Positions 18,201 to 25,654 of a DNA stretch of 64,000 nt are shown piece after piece (position 1 is the first letter of the stretch; each line of letters opens with the position of its first letter). The translations under genes and the position numbers were made by a program. Below the pieces are notes generated by a model that worked only from the letters and a program-made list of their open reading frames with translations, was not told the DNA's origin and did not search any database. This stretch comes from Micromonospora sp. NBC_01813 (GTDB taxonomy: Bacteria > Actinomycetota > Actinomycetes > Mycobacteriales > Micromonosporaceae): contig NZ_CP109067.1 of assembly GCF_035917335.1 (NCBI RefSeq), positions 312,501 through 376,500 on the forward strand, read 5' to 3'.

Positions 18201-18699
18201 ACGTGTCGTCGGGGCGCCGCTGTGGCGCTTCGCTGGAGTCTGGGCGGGGGCCGCCACGCTGCCCGTCCCCGGCGAACCAGTCCGCCTGGCCACGGGCCGC
18301 CGGTCGTTGCGGGTCGGCCGGCCGGTAGGCGTCGTTCGAACGGTGGGCGTATCCGTCGAGTTGACGCTGGTCAGGTGACTGGCGCTGGCTGGAATCGGTC
18401 CGGTAGACGTTCGCCCGGCCCCGGCTCGCCGCCGCCGGCGGGTCCGGCTCACGGGCGGGCCGCCGGCCGGCCGACTGGTCACCCGGGTATCGCTGCCCGG
18501 GCAACGGGACCCATTCGGTGGTGGGATCGGTCAACCACGCCGGCTCCTGCGGACGCTGATCCCTGGCCCGGCGCATGGCTTCCCAGCGGTCGTCGTCGTC
18601 CCACCTGGTGTCGCCACGGTCGTCAGCCGGACGGTCCGGCGCAGCGCCGTCGTCCCATTGCCAGGATTGCCAGCGGCGGTCGAAGTAGCCCTCGGTCAC
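15250..18699 (-). CDS. giant WG-repeat protein with long proline-rich N-terminal region
   Basis: A 1149-residue protein in three parts. Residues 1 to about 690 are low-complexity and polar (Arg, Asp, Pro, Gln), with tandem units RRHPDDVF (about 160-210) and GIPGRPTS (about 340-375). About 740-910 is an alpha-helical TPR-like region (ARLLSLRAVVSRILGDLGKA, YMEACNHFERALELRK). About 930-1130 holds WG (KWG-type) repeats: QRWGYAGADGELAIG, ELIDEAGTTTIA, GGWGAVDKTGRLLLP, GRWGALDRRGQPLID. There is no signal peptide or membrane helix. WG repeats are thought to form a beta-propeller-like scaffold. The disordered N-terminus suggests a cytoplasmic hub, but no role can be assigned. The GTG start is preceded by GAGGTGCCGGC. 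Confidence 0.82.
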   Translation of the reverse strand: MTEGYFDRRWQSWQWDDGAAPDRPADDRGDTRWDDDDRWEAMRRARDQRPQEPAWLTDPTTEWVPLPGQRYPGDQSAGRRPAREPDPPAAASRGRANVYRTDSSQRQSPDQRQLDGYAHRSNDAYRPADPQRPAARGQADWFAGDGQRGGPRPDSSEAPQRRPDDTFHGRRHPDDVFQERRHPDDVFHGRRHPDDVFHERRHPDDVFHHERRHPQDRQRAAPPPDRQPPRRPVEPFDRQRHPDQGQPPTRPDRRAGQWEGQWEGQREAPRDRPPEGYRRDDRQRPQPDQRPESPQRWPAHQADQPPPASRPDPRRPGPAEVYRVKPGDPAAEPVRQPGRPVSGVPGRPTSGIPGRPTSGIPGRPTSGIPGRPTSGAGRSRVPGTDSAPQFGPGSREYREPPAQPTTRPPVARPSVAPLVPASAGPANPPVDAAPRRPTPPDQTGEQLPIPVSAPAGPPPEFRVSTATGEHPQVRPVRKEQGADEPAYVVRARPEPRHAPPPYIVRNPPEREDNAPVVVSRPAPQPTLTGTPGPTDTDQPTVDAGSAIESQSIVPDSDTGVDTAKAIDVEQPRTVDPDALETASHPVDAAVRVPQPPAPTPQPPVPASGQPPVDAADGAAQPAAHAAWTRDPVDLDPSEVDQPEDSASRRIVDRNGQSADDDVPEQSASPDTVLPVVGTAAGTATALGAPTMLAPLVQPDQQTAEPDPPPPAEPKPADPEHVLSAYQWRFHPDTLRELVENPDDLRAIRDRLTEKIAPATDNATRARLLSLRAVVSRILGDLGKALADAKLALAHAEATGEMRRIAIAQARLAHVLQWRGDFAEADRLFEEANSSELPDRLRATMHEHAGRSCYDQGRYMEACNHFERALELRKVEDPDLIARTELALDAVFAKVAENGWGPYPRDRDEILRLHRPPRPTFSDQAQRWGYAGADGELAIGPSYADVQPFHDGVAWVRRPESRFWELIDEAGTTTIAATAGYIAVGSFSDGIAWVTADGTGSWIAIDRKNTVVIGAGFDDVRPFRRGVAVVRRGGWGAVDKTGRLLLPTRYGGFPTALTDGRYIDGFTDEGLAIIDAGGRKGVVDRSGRMIVPPVHPAMAIHPVAFLVATPDGRWGALDRRGQPLIDPAHPSRAAVMDEIDRLLADTMPVL
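17578..17673 (-). repeat. 24-bp in-frame tandem repeat (about four copies)
   Basis: Three near-identical 24-base units (17578-17601, 17602-17625, 17626-17649) and a diverged fourth encode GIPGRPTS repeats in the disordered half of the WG-repeat protein. Period is a multiple of three, so copy-number change keeps the frame. Confidence 0.9.
18076..18225 (-). repeat. 30-bp in-frame tandem repeat (about five copies)
   Basis: Five 30-base units each containing GAAGACGTCGTCGGGGTG (last copy diverged) encode RRHPDDVFHG/E decapeptides in the WG-repeat protein. Alternating units are more alike than neighbours, suggesting duplication of a 60-base pair of units. Confidence 0.9.
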
Positions 18700-18947
18700 G
18701 CCGGCACCTCGTCGTGCGGGCCGGTCCCAGTGGTCCGCCGGGCAGGCGAGAACCGTGTGAAAGCTTCACGTGGCTCGCTCACGGCGATGTCACCTCGTCG
18801 AAATACTCGCAGAGCAACCGTGGCAACCCGATAGAGTCCCCCCGGCCCGGTGGCAGCATGGTTGCGGATGGAGGGTAGCCGCGTAGCCTCGGTCGACGCC
18901 ACCGAACCGCCAGCAATGAATCAAAACAGTGTCCTTTGCCGCATGGG

Positions 18948-19502
18948 TCAACGGTGCTCCATGACCAGCACCGCCACCGTACCCGCCGCCAACGCCTGGT
19001 AGATGTGCGGCTGGTCGGCGGTGAAGGTCACGTAGTCGCCGGGGTCGAGCTCGACCGGTTGGTCGACGGGGCCGGTGCGCAGCCGCCCGCTGGCCAGGAT
19101 CAGATGCTCCACGCTGCCGGGCAGATGTGGTGCGGCGGACCGGCCAGGGCCGGGTTCGGCGCGGATCAGATAGAGGTCGCGGCGAGCCGGTCCGGCGGCG
19201 GACAACAGAGTGCTGATGAAGTCGGACTGCTCGGAGCGAAGCCCGGGGCCCTGTCCGGCGCGGATGACCCGGATCGTCGGCGTCGGCGGGTCGACGAGTC
19301 GGCTGAACGGTACGCCGAGCGCGACGGCCAGTGACCAGAGCGTCTCCACGCTCGGGTTACCGCTGCCGGACTCCAGCTGCGACAGGGTCGATTTGGCGAT
19401 GCCGGCCCGGCGGGCGAGCTCGGTCAGCGTCAGGCCTGCCTGCTCCCGTTCACGTCGTACGGCCCGGGGGATCGAGTCCAGCGGGGAGACCTCAAGCGAC
19501 AT
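18948..19502 (-). CDS. XRE-family regulator with C-terminal cupin domain
   Basis: A 184-residue transcription factor. Residues about 12-66 form the helix-turn-helix (RREREQAGLTLTELARRAGIAKSTLSQLESGSGNPS split across the motif), followed by a short linker. The cupin barrel (about 95-180) contains GSVEHLILASGRLRTGP and LDPGDYVTFTADQPHIYQ, a small-molecule-sensing fold. The ATG at 19502 begins MSLEVSPLDSIPRAV. It is divergent from azlCD with a 66-base shared region packed with GTTCG/CGAAC half-sites. By analogy with other HTH-cupin regulators next to transporters, it probably controls azlCD, and perhaps itself, in response to an amino acid. Confidence 0.88.
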   Translation of the reverse strand: MSLEVSPLDSIPRAVRREREQAGLTLTELARRAGIAKSTLSQLESGSGNPSVETLWSLAVALGVPFSRLVDPPTPTIRVIRAGQGPGLRSEQSDFISTLLSAAGPARRDLYLIRAEPGPGRSAAPHLPGSVEHLILASGRLRTGPVDQPVELDPGDYVTFTADQPHIYQALAAGTVAVLVMEHR

Positions 19503-19517
19503 GTTCGCTCCTTCGGT

Positions 19518-19568
19518 CGAACTTGTTCGGTTTGACGAACGACTGCGTGGTTGTTCATTATTGCGAAC
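19518..19568. promoter_or_regulatory. candidate operator cluster between the cupin regulator and azlC
   Basis: The divergent region holds alternating half-sites: CGAAC at 19518-19522, GTTCG at 19525-19529, CGAAC at 19536-19540, GTTC at 19553-19556 and GAAC at 19565-19568. They form overlapping inverted repeats with 2-, 6- and 8-base spacers. Position and symmetry suggest binding by the HTH-cupin protein. Confidence 0.6.
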
Positions 19569-20279
19569 ATGCGATCGGTGGGGCGAACATCCGGCAACCG
19601 GTCGGAACGAGGGCTCGTCCGCGACGTCGCCGCGATCGCCGCGGCCGTCGGTGCGGTCGGTGCCTCCTTCGGTGCGATCGCCGTCGCCGCAGGTCTTCCC
19701 GGCTGGCTCGCGGTGACCATGTCGATCCTGGTCTTCGCCGGCGGTGCCCAGTTCATGGCAGTGGGGCTGCTCGCCGTCGGCAGCCCGGTGGCGGCGATCG
19801 CCGCCGGGCTGCTGCTCAACGCCCGACACCTGCCGTTCGGCCTCGCACTCGCACCGGTCATCGGGCAGCGCTGGTGGCAGCGGGTGGTCGGCAGCCACCT
19901 GCTCACCGACGAATCGGTCGCGTTCACCCTCGCCGAGCCGGACCCGGCGCGCCGCGGCCGTAGCTTCTGGCTGGCCGGCACGGCGGTCTTCGTCAGCTGG
20001 AACGTCGGCACCGTACTCGGCGTCCTGCTCGGCGGGGCCACCGGTGATCCGGCGGCGTTGGGGCTCGATGCCGCCTTCCCCGCCGGCCTGCTCGCGCTGT
20101 TGCTGCCCGCGCTGCGCGACCGCGACGTACGTCGCTGCGTGGTCATCGGTGCCGCCTTGGCAGTGCTCACCACGCCGCTGCTGCCCGCCGGCCTGCCGGT
20201 GCTGCTCGCCCTCGCCGGGCTGCTGGCACTGGGGGTGCCGACCCCGCCTCGCTGGACCCGTCGGAGAGGAGCCGCCTGA
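19569..20279 (+). CDS. azlC: AzlC-family branched-chain amino acid exporter, large subunit
   Basis: A 236-residue inner-membrane protein with about five hydrophobic helices. The signature region GASFGAIAVAAGLPGWLAVTMS, then FAGGAQFMAVGLL and LLLNARHLPFGLALAP, is typical of AzlC/YgaZ. Together with AzlD it exports branched-chain amino acids or related compounds such as azaleucine. The ATG at 19569 directly follows the last operator-like half-site; an alternative start 18 bases upstream would add MFIIAN. Its stop overlaps the azlD start by one base (TGATG). Confidence 0.9.
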   Translation: MRSVGRTSGNRSERGLVRDVAAIAAAVGAVGASFGAIAVAAGLPGWLAVTMSILVFAGGAQFMAVGLLAVGSPVAAIAAGLLLNARHLPFGLALAPVIGQRWWQRVVGSHLLTDESVAFTLAEPDPARRGRSFWLAGTAVFVSWNVGTVLGVLLGGATGDPAALGLDAAFPAGLLALLLPALRDRDVRRCVVIGAALAVLTTPLLPAGLPVLLALAGLLALGVPTPPRWTRRRGAA

Positions 20280-20587
20280 TGCTGATCGCCGCGGTGCTGG
20301 CGCTCGCCGTCGGCACGTACGCCTTCCGGGTTGCCGGAGTCCTGCTACAGGACCGGATCGCGTTGCCGCCACAGCTGCGTACCCTGTTGCCGATCGCCGC
20401 CGCCACCTTGCTGGCGGCGCTGGCGGTGACCGCGGCCGTCACCGAGGGCGGCGGGTTCGCCGGCTACGCCCGGCCCACCGGCGTGCTGGTCGGGCTGCTG
20501 CTGGCCTGGCGTCGGGCACCGTTCGTGCTGGTCGTGGTGGCCGCCGCCGCGACCGCAGCGGTGTTGCGGCTGCTTGGTGTGCCGTGA
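20279..20587 (+). CDS. azlD: AzlD-family small subunit of the branched-chain amino acid exporter
   Basis: A 102-residue membrane protein with three to four helices. The pattern AVGTYAFRVAGVLL followed by RTLLPIAAATLLAALAVTAAV matches AzlD/YgaH, which always pairs with AzlC. The start overlaps the azlC stop by one base, so the two are translationally coupled and should be made in a fixed ratio. Confidence 0.88.
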   Translation: MLIAAVLALAVGTYAFRVAGVLLQDRIALPPQLRTLLPIAAATLLAALAVTAAVTEGGGFAGYARPTGVLVGLLLAWRRAPFVLVVVAAAATAAVLRLLGVP

Positions 20588-20588
20588 A

Positions 20589-20630
20589 AGTCCGACGGAC
20601 GTCGAGCTGAGAGTCCGACGGACGTCGAGC
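20589..20630. repeat. 23-bp-period direct repeat between azlD and DUF3043
   Basis: A 19-base sequence (20589-20607) recurs exactly at 20612-20630. It lies between the convergent ends of azlD (20587) and the DUF3043 gene (20648). Function unknown; it may be a simple slippage duplication. Confidence 0.85.
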
Positions 20631-20647
20631 GAGATCCGGCCGTCGAG

Positions 20648-21265
20648 TCAGATCTTGTCGCCGAGCTGCACCCGGGGCACCGGGGTACGCATCCGGCGGA
20701 ACGTCATCCCCCGCATGATCGCGTAGAAGTACAGGCCGCCCATCCGCTGGTCGGACTTGGGGTAGCGCTGGCGAACCAGCTTGCGGATCCGTCGGGAGAT
20801 CAGCACCGAGTCGACGACGACCAGCACCGCGAGGGTCACCCACAGCAGGTTGGAGCCGAGCTGGACGGCCGGTGGCATCGTCGGCCCGGAGCCGATCAGC
20901 ACGAGCAGCGCGCCGCCGAAGAACCAGGTGCCGACCGTACGCCGGGAGTCGACCACGTCGCGGGCGAGGCCACGCTCCGGTGCGCGGTCGCGGGGGCCGC
21001 CTTCGCGCCGGAACTCCTCGGAGATGGCTGCCCGCCGGGCCCGCCGCTGCTCGCGGGCCTCCTGCTTGGTCAACGCCTTGGTGTCGCCGGCCGGCCGGCG
21101 ACCGGCAGCGGGCCGCTTCGGGGTGACCACGCCGAGCTCTTTCTTGCTCGGGGTGTAGCCCCGGACGCGGTTGGCTGCGGCTACCTGCTCAGGCTCGGGG
21201 ACGTCGTCCTGCGGCCGATCGGCTTCCACGACATCGGCGGACTTGCGACGAAACAGGGAGGGCAC
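20648..21265 (-). CDS. DUF3043 membrane protein
   Basis: A 205-residue protein typical of actinobacterial DUF3043. It has a basic, polar N-terminal half (LFRRKSADVV, ELGVVTPKRPAAGRRPAG, KQEAREQRRARRAAISEEF), two adjacent membrane helices (about 118-160), and a conserved basic C-terminus (QRYPKSDQRMGGLYFYAIMR). The GTG at 21265 starts VPSLFRRKS, where homologues begin; the frame upstream is not conserved. I recall the M. tuberculosis Rv2206 product as a comparable protein in the same neighbourhood. Molecular function is unknown. Confidence 0.85.
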   Translation of the reverse strand: MPSLFRRKSADVVEADRPQDDVPEPEQVAAANRVRGYTPSKKELGVVTPKRPAAGRRPAGDTKALTKQEAREQRRARRAAISEEFRREGGPRDRAPERGLARDVVDSRRTVGTWFFGGALLVLIGSGPTMPPAVQLGSNLLWVTLAVLVVVDSVLISRRIRKLVRQRYPKSDQRMGGLYFYAIMRGMTFRRMRTPVPRVQLGDKI

Positions 21266-21327
21266 TCGTGAAGGGTAGCCAACCAGGGACGACAACCGCA
21301 CCTCGCACCCGGTCGGCCGGCGCCTAC

Positions 21328-21395
21328 CCCGACGATCTTGCACTTATCGAGAAGATTTGCCCGGATTGTCTATCGATAAGTGCAAGATCGTCGGG
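21328..21395. repeat. large hairpin: perfect 23-bp inverted repeat, 22-base loop
   Basis: Arms 21328-21350 and 21373-21395 are exact reverse complements of 23 bases with A/T-containing sequence unlike the surrounding G/C-rich DNA. It lies 43 bases past the murA stop and 63 bases before the DUF3043 start. It could terminate murA. The unusual sequence also fits an interspersed palindromic repeat. Confidence 0.85.
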
Positions 21396-21437
21396 ATCTT
21401 GCGGCTTCGGTGCCAGGGGCGCCAGGAGCGGGGTGCG

Positions 21438-22793
21438 TCAGGGGCGTTCGACGTGGGCACCGAGGTCGGCCAGCTTGGCCTCGAAGTCCTCGTAGCCACG
21501 GTTGATCAGGTCGACGCCGTACACCCGGGAGGTGCCCTCGGCGGCGAGCGCCGCGATCAGGTGGCTGAACCCGGCCCGTAGATCCGGGATGACCAGGTCG
21601 GCGGCGTGCAGCTTGCTCGGCCCGGCGATCACCGCCGAGTGCTTGAAGTTGCGCCGGCCGAAGCGGCAGGGCGTGCCGCCGAGGCACTCCCGGTACACCT
21701 GGATCGTCGCGCCCATCGTGTTCAGCGCGGCGGTGTAACCCAGCCGCTGCTCGTACACCGTCTCGTGGACGATCGACAGGCCCCGGGCCTGGGTCAGGGC
21801 GACCACCAGCGGCTGCTGCCAGTCGGTCATGAAACCGGGGTGTACGTCGGTTTCGAGGGCGACCGCCCGCAGTTCGTTGCCGGGGTGCCAGAACCGGATG
21901 CCGCCCTCCTGGCCGGCGCTGCCGACCCGGGGCGGCCGGGCATCGGTCACCTCGTACGCGCCGCCGACCGAGCGGAACACGTTCAGGAAGGTCATCATGT
22001 CGGCCTGCTGGGCACCGAGCACGTTGACGTCGCCGCCGGTGGCCAGCGCCGCCGCCGCCCAGCTGGCGGCCTCGATCCGGTCCGGGATCGGCCGGTGCGA
22101 GTAACCGCCGAGCCGGGGCACGCCGTGGATCTCGATGACCCGGTCGGTGTGCACCTTGATGATCGCGCCCATCTTCTGCATCAGGCAGATCAGGTCGATG
22201 ATCTCCGGCTCGACCGCCGCGTTGCGCAGCTCGGTCACCCCGTCGGCGAGCACCGCGGTCAGCAGCACCTGCTCGGTGGCGCCGACGCTCGGGTACGGCA
22301 GTTCGAACTTCGTACCGTGCAGCCCGTTCGGGGCGGTCAGGTGCAGGCCCTGCGGGGTCTTCTCGACGACCGCGCCGAACTCGCGCAGCGCCTGCATGTG
22401 GAAGTCGATCGGGCGCGGCCCGATGTGGCAGCCGCCCAGGTCCGGGATGAACGCGTGGCCGAGGCGGTGCAGCAGCGGCCCGCAGAACAGAATCGGGATA
22501 CGGCTGGAACCGGCGTGCACGTTGATCTGGTCGAACGAGGCGCTTTCCACGTTGGCCGGATCGAGAACGAGTTCACCGCTCTCGTTGCCGTCACTGACCT
22601 TGACCCCGTGCAGTTCGAGCAGGCCACGGACGACCTCGACGTCGCGGATGCGCGGTACGTCGTACAGCCGGCTCGGTTCGTCGCCGAGTAACGCGGCCAC
22701 CATCGCCTTGGAGACGAGATTCTTGGCGCCTCGGACCCGGATCTGCCCGTGCAGGGGTGTGCCGCCATGCACGATCAGGACGTCGTCGGTCAA
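21438..22793 (-). CDS. murA: UDP-N-acetylglucosamine 1-carboxyvinyltransferase
   Basis: A 451-residue enzyme for the first committed step of peptidoglycan synthesis, adding enolpyruvate to UDP-GlcNAc. RVRGAKNLVSKAMVAALL is near residue 20, LGGCHIGPRPIDFH carries the active-site Cys (about 122), and DRIEAASWAAAALATGG and ETDVHPGFMTDWQQP follow. The Cys form is fosfomycin-sensitive in principle, unlike the Asp variant of mycobacteria. I chose the TTG at 22793: GGAGG sits five bases upstream and the product then starts (M)TDDVLIVHGGTPL like relatives. The in-frame stretch further upstream is Pro/Arg-rich and not conserved-looking. Confidence 0.92.
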   Translation of the reverse strand: MTDDVLIVHGGTPLHGQIRVRGAKNLVSKAMVAALLGDEPSRLYDVPRIRDVEVVRGLLELHGVKVSDGNESGELVLDPANVESASFDQINVHAGSSRIPILFCGPLLHRLGHAFIPDLGGCHIGPRPIDFHMQALREFGAVVEKTPQGLHLTAPNGLHGTKFELPYPSVGATEQVLLTAVLADGVTELRNAAVEPEIIDLICLMQKMGAIIKVHTDRVIEIHGVPRLGGYSHRPIPDRIEAASWAAAALATGGDVNVLGAQQADMMTFLNVFRSVGGAYEVTDARPPRVGSAGQEGGIRFWHPGNELRAVALETDVHPGFMTDWQQPLVVALTQARGLSIVHETVYEQRLGYTAALNTMGATIQVYRECLGGTPCRFGRRNFKHSAVIAGPSKLHAADLVIPDLRAGFSHLIAALAAEGTSRVYGVDLINRGYEDFEAKLADLGAHVERP

Positions 22794-23130
22794 CGAAACC
22801 TCCAGCGCGTCGATGCTGCCGTCGTATAGGGGGTGGAGCTGGGCCCGGCGAAGCGGGGAGATATGTGTCCCGGCCGGCGGTGGGCGAAACCTGCACGACC
22901 GCGGACGGGGCCGGCGGTCGGTGGTGCACAAGGCACGAGTCGGTTACCGACTGTGCGCATTGGCATCGACGTACCGCGTTGCCCGTTCGTCGCCGGAGGA
23001 AGCATAGCCCTCTGTGATGAAAGAGGGATCCCGCAACGGCTGCGATTGGCACGAATTCGGGAACGATGGCCCGTATACGTAGGTCCCAGATTACTTTCAG
23101 TAATCCCGACGTGGGGTGTCGGTTATCCGA
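22794..23130. other. 337-base gap between murA and nadA
   Basis: No convincing gene. The murA side must hold the murA promoter. The nadA side has two small inverted repeats: CCCTCT/AGAGGG at 23008-23027 and GATTACT/AGTAATC at 23089-23105 (3-base loop). The latter is 26 bases past the nadA stop and is a weak terminator candidate. Confidence 0.5.
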
Positions 23131-24309
23131 TCAGGGCAGCGCCAGCATCTGATCGAGGGCCACCCGCGCGAAGTGCGCCGTCTGCTCCTCGACCGTGATC
23201 TGATTCGGCACCCGCCCGGCGACGAGCTCCTCCAGCGCCCAGACCAGGTGCGGCAGATCGATCCGGTTCATCGTCGAGCAGTAGCAGACCGCGCGGTCCA
23301 GGAACATGACCTGCTTGTCCGGGTGGGCCAGCGCCAGCCGCCGAACCAGGTTCAGCTCGGTGCCGACCGCCCATGCCGAACCGGCCGGCGCCGCCTCGAT
23401 GGTCCGGATGATGTACTCCGTCGAGCCGACCTGATCGGCCGCGGTGACCACCTCGTAGCGGCACTCCGGGTGGACCAGCACGTTGACCCCGGGCACCCGC
23501 ATCCGTACCTCGTCGACGCTGCTGCGGGTGAACCGGCCGTGCACCGAGCAGTGCCCCCGCCAGAGCACCATCTTCGCCTCGCGCAACTGCTGCGCGGTCA
23601 GCCCACCACCGGGCTTGTGCGGGTCGTAGAGCACACAGTCGTCGGCGTCCAGACCCATCTCCAACACCGCCGTGTTGCGGCCCAGGTGCTGGTCCGGCAG
23701 GAAGAGCACCCGCTGGCCGCGCTCGAACGCCCAGTCCAGCGCCCGCTTGGCGTTCGACGAGGTGCAGACCACCCCGCCGTTGCGGCCGACGAACCCCTTG
23801 ATGTCCGCCGACGAGTTCATGTACGTCACCGGGACCGTCGAGGTCGCCGCGCCCGCGTCGGCCAGCGCCTCCCAGGCGGTCTCCACCTGGCCCAGCACTG
23901 CCATGTCCGCCATCGAACAGCCGGCGGCCAGATCCGGCAGGATCACCCGCTGGGCGTCGCCGGTCAGGATGTCGGCGCTCTCCGCCATGAAGTGCACACC
24001 GCAGAAGACGATGAACTCGGCGGACGGCCGGGCGGCGGCCTCCCGGGCCAGTTTGAACGAGTCACCGGTCACGTCGGCGAACTGGATCACCTCGTCGCGC
24101 TGGTAGTGGTGCCCGAGGACGAAGACCCGGTCACCCAGGGCGGCCTTGGCCGCGGTGGCCCGGGCGACCAGGTCCGGGTCGCTCGGTGCCGGAAGCTCGC
24201 CCGGGCATTCGACCCCGCGCTCGGTCGCCGGGTCGCTACCCCGACCGAGCAGCAACAGGGCGGTCGCGGTGCTGGAGGGCTCAACCCACGTCGAAGTCAC
24301 GAGATCCAT
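23131..24309 (-). CDS. nadA: quinolinate synthase
   Basis: A 392-residue [4Fe-4S] enzyme condensing iminoaspartate with dihydroxyacetone phosphate in NAD synthesis. VLGHHYQRDEVIQFADVTGDS at about 64-84, C103 in VFCGVHFMAE, C182 in VVCTSSNAKRA and C344 in CYCSTMNRI correspond to the three cluster ligands of the family; HPECRYEV is also present. The ATG at 24309 gives a normal length. nadB and nadC, usually next to nadA, are absent here. It is divergent from glycerate kinase with a 60-base promoter region. Confidence 0.95.
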   Translation of the reverse strand: MDLVTSTWVEPSSTATALLLLGRGSDPATERGVECPGELPAPSDPDLVARATAAKAALGDRVFVLGHHYQRDEVIQFADVTGDSFKLAREAAARPSAEFIVFCGVHFMAESADILTGDAQRVILPDLAAGCSMADMAVLGQVETAWEALADAGAATSTVPVTYMNSSADIKGFVGRNGGVVCTSSNAKRALDWAFERGQRVLFLPDQHLGRNTAVLEMGLDADDCVLYDPHKPGGGLTAQQLREAKMVLWRGHCSVHGRFTRSSVDEVRMRVPGVNVLVHPECRYEVVTAADQVGSTEYIIRTIEAAPAGSAWAVGTELNLVRRLALAHPDKQVMFLDRAVCYCSTMNRIDLPHLVWALEELVAGRVPNQITVEEQTAHFARVALDQMLALP

Positions 24310-24369
24310 GCTCGCACAGGTCCGCCCGCCCACGACCAGCCCGAGTGTGGCCTGCCACACTGCCAGACC

Positions 24370-25515
24370 ATGCAGGTCCTGATCTGTCCGGACAAGTTCG
24401 CCGGCACCCTCACCGCTCCCGAGGCGGCAGCCGCGGTCGCCGCCGGCTGGCGGGACCGGGCACCCGCCGACGAACTCGTCGAGTTGCCGCTGTCCGACGG
24501 GGGACCGGGCTTCGTCGACGCGCTCGCCGGCCCGACCGGCGGGCGGCGGATCGCCGTACCCACCGTCGACCCGCTCGGCCGGCCGGTCGGCGGGGAGATC
24601 CTGCTGGTCGACGGTCCGGCCGGTCGGACCGCGTACGTGGAGAGCGCCCAGGCCTGCGGCCTGCACCTGCTGACCCCCACCGAGCGTGACCCGAAACACA
24701 CCACCTCGTACGGGCTGGGTGTGCTGCTGCTCGCGGCCGTCGAACACGGCGCCCGTCGGGTCGTCGTCGGGCTCGGCGGGTCGGCCACCAACGATGCCGG
24801 TGCCGGCATGCTGACCGCGCTCGGCACCGCCGTGTTGGACGTCGCCGGCTACGCCCTGCCCTACGGCGGGGCCGCGCTCGCCGGCGCCCACTCGCTCGAC
24901 GGCGTACCCCGGCTGCGCGGGGTCGAACTGGTCGCCGCCACCGACGTCGACAACCCGCTGACCGGGCTGCACGGCGCCAGCAACGTGTACGGGCCGCAGA
25001 AAGGTGCCGACCGGGCCGACGTACTGCTGCTCGACGCCGCGCTGGAGCGGTTCGCCGGCGTACTCGTCGCGGGTCTGCCCGGCTGCCCGGCGGAGGTCGC
25101 CGCCTGGCCCGGAGCCGGCGCTGCCGGTGGCATCGGGGCCGCCCTGCTCGCCCTCGGCGGCCGGTGCGAATCCGGCATCGACCTGGTCACCGGGCTGATC
25201 GGGCTGCCCGCCGCACTGGACGCGGCCGACCTGGTGATCAGCGGCGAAGGGTCGTTCGACCACCAGTCGCTGCGCGGCAAGGTGGTCGCCGGGGTGGCCG
25301 GCGCGGCCCGGGACCGGGGGTTGCCCTGCGTGGTGATCGCCGGCCAGGTGGCCACCGGGCGGCGGGAGGCCTCAGCGGCCGGGGTCACCGAGGCGTACGC
25401 CCTGGTCGACCACTTCGGCGGGGAGACCGGCGGCGGGCTGGAACAGGCGCTGGCCCGCCCCGCCGACGGACTACGCCAGATCGCCGCCCGGTTGGCCGGT
25501 CAGTGGAGCCGCTGA
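24370..25515 (+). CDS. glxK: glycerate kinase (GlxK/GarK family)
   Basis: A 381-residue kinase phosphorylating D-glycerate. Family features are the N-terminal VLICPDKFAGTLTAPEAAAA, PLSDGGPGFVDAL, a VVVGLGGSATNDAGAGML glycine loop, YGPQKGA and LVISGEGSFDHQSLRGKV. The ATG at 24370 begins exactly at the conserved N-terminus. The same order (glycerate kinase, then the HesB protein) is, as far as I recall, kept in M. tuberculosis. The 139 bases downstream lead into erpA, so they may or may not be one transcript. Confidence 0.92.
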   Translation: MQVLICPDKFAGTLTAPEAAAAVAAGWRDRAPADELVELPLSDGGPGFVDALAGPTGGRRIAVPTVDPLGRPVGGEILLVDGPAGRTAYVESAQACGLHLLTPTERDPKHTTSYGLGVLLLAAVEHGARRVVVGLGGSATNDAGAGMLTALGTAVLDVAGYALPYGGAALAGAHSLDGVPRLRGVELVAATDVDNPLTGLHGASNVYGPQKGADRADVLLLDAALERFAGVLVAGLPGCPAEVAAWPGAGAAGGIGAALLALGGRCESGIDLVTGLIGLPAALDAADLVISGEGSFDHQSLRGKVVAGVAGAARDRGLPCVVIAGQVATGRREASAAGVTEAYALVDHFGGETGGGLEQALARPADGLRQIAARLAGQWSR

Positions 25516-25654
25516 CGGTACGTCCGGCTACGGTGAGTGTGATCTGGGTGGCTCGTCATGCACAGATTGTCGGCGCCGGATTGGGAATCGTGGCCGGGGC
25601 GGTTAGCGTTACCCAATACGGACGAGTACGCACCGTCGCAGGGGAGACCTTCAC

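Noticed and set aside
17578-18225. Regularly spaced repeats that might suggest CRISPR
   Set aside because: Units are contiguous, in frame and encode GIPGRPTS and RRHPDDVF repeats; there are no unique spacers and no cas genes.
18696-18902. 68-residue minus-strand frame whose stop overlaps the WG-protein start
   Set aside because: Third codon positions are not G/C-rich, no ribosome site, and no conserved look; the overlap is probably chance.
18948-20372. A 474-residue version of the cupin regulator
   Set aside because: The extra N-terminal 290 residues lie antisense to azlC and are low-complexity; the real start is at 19502.
23131-25263. A 710-residue version of NadA
   Set aside because: The upstream part is antisense to the glycerate kinase; NadA begins at 24309.
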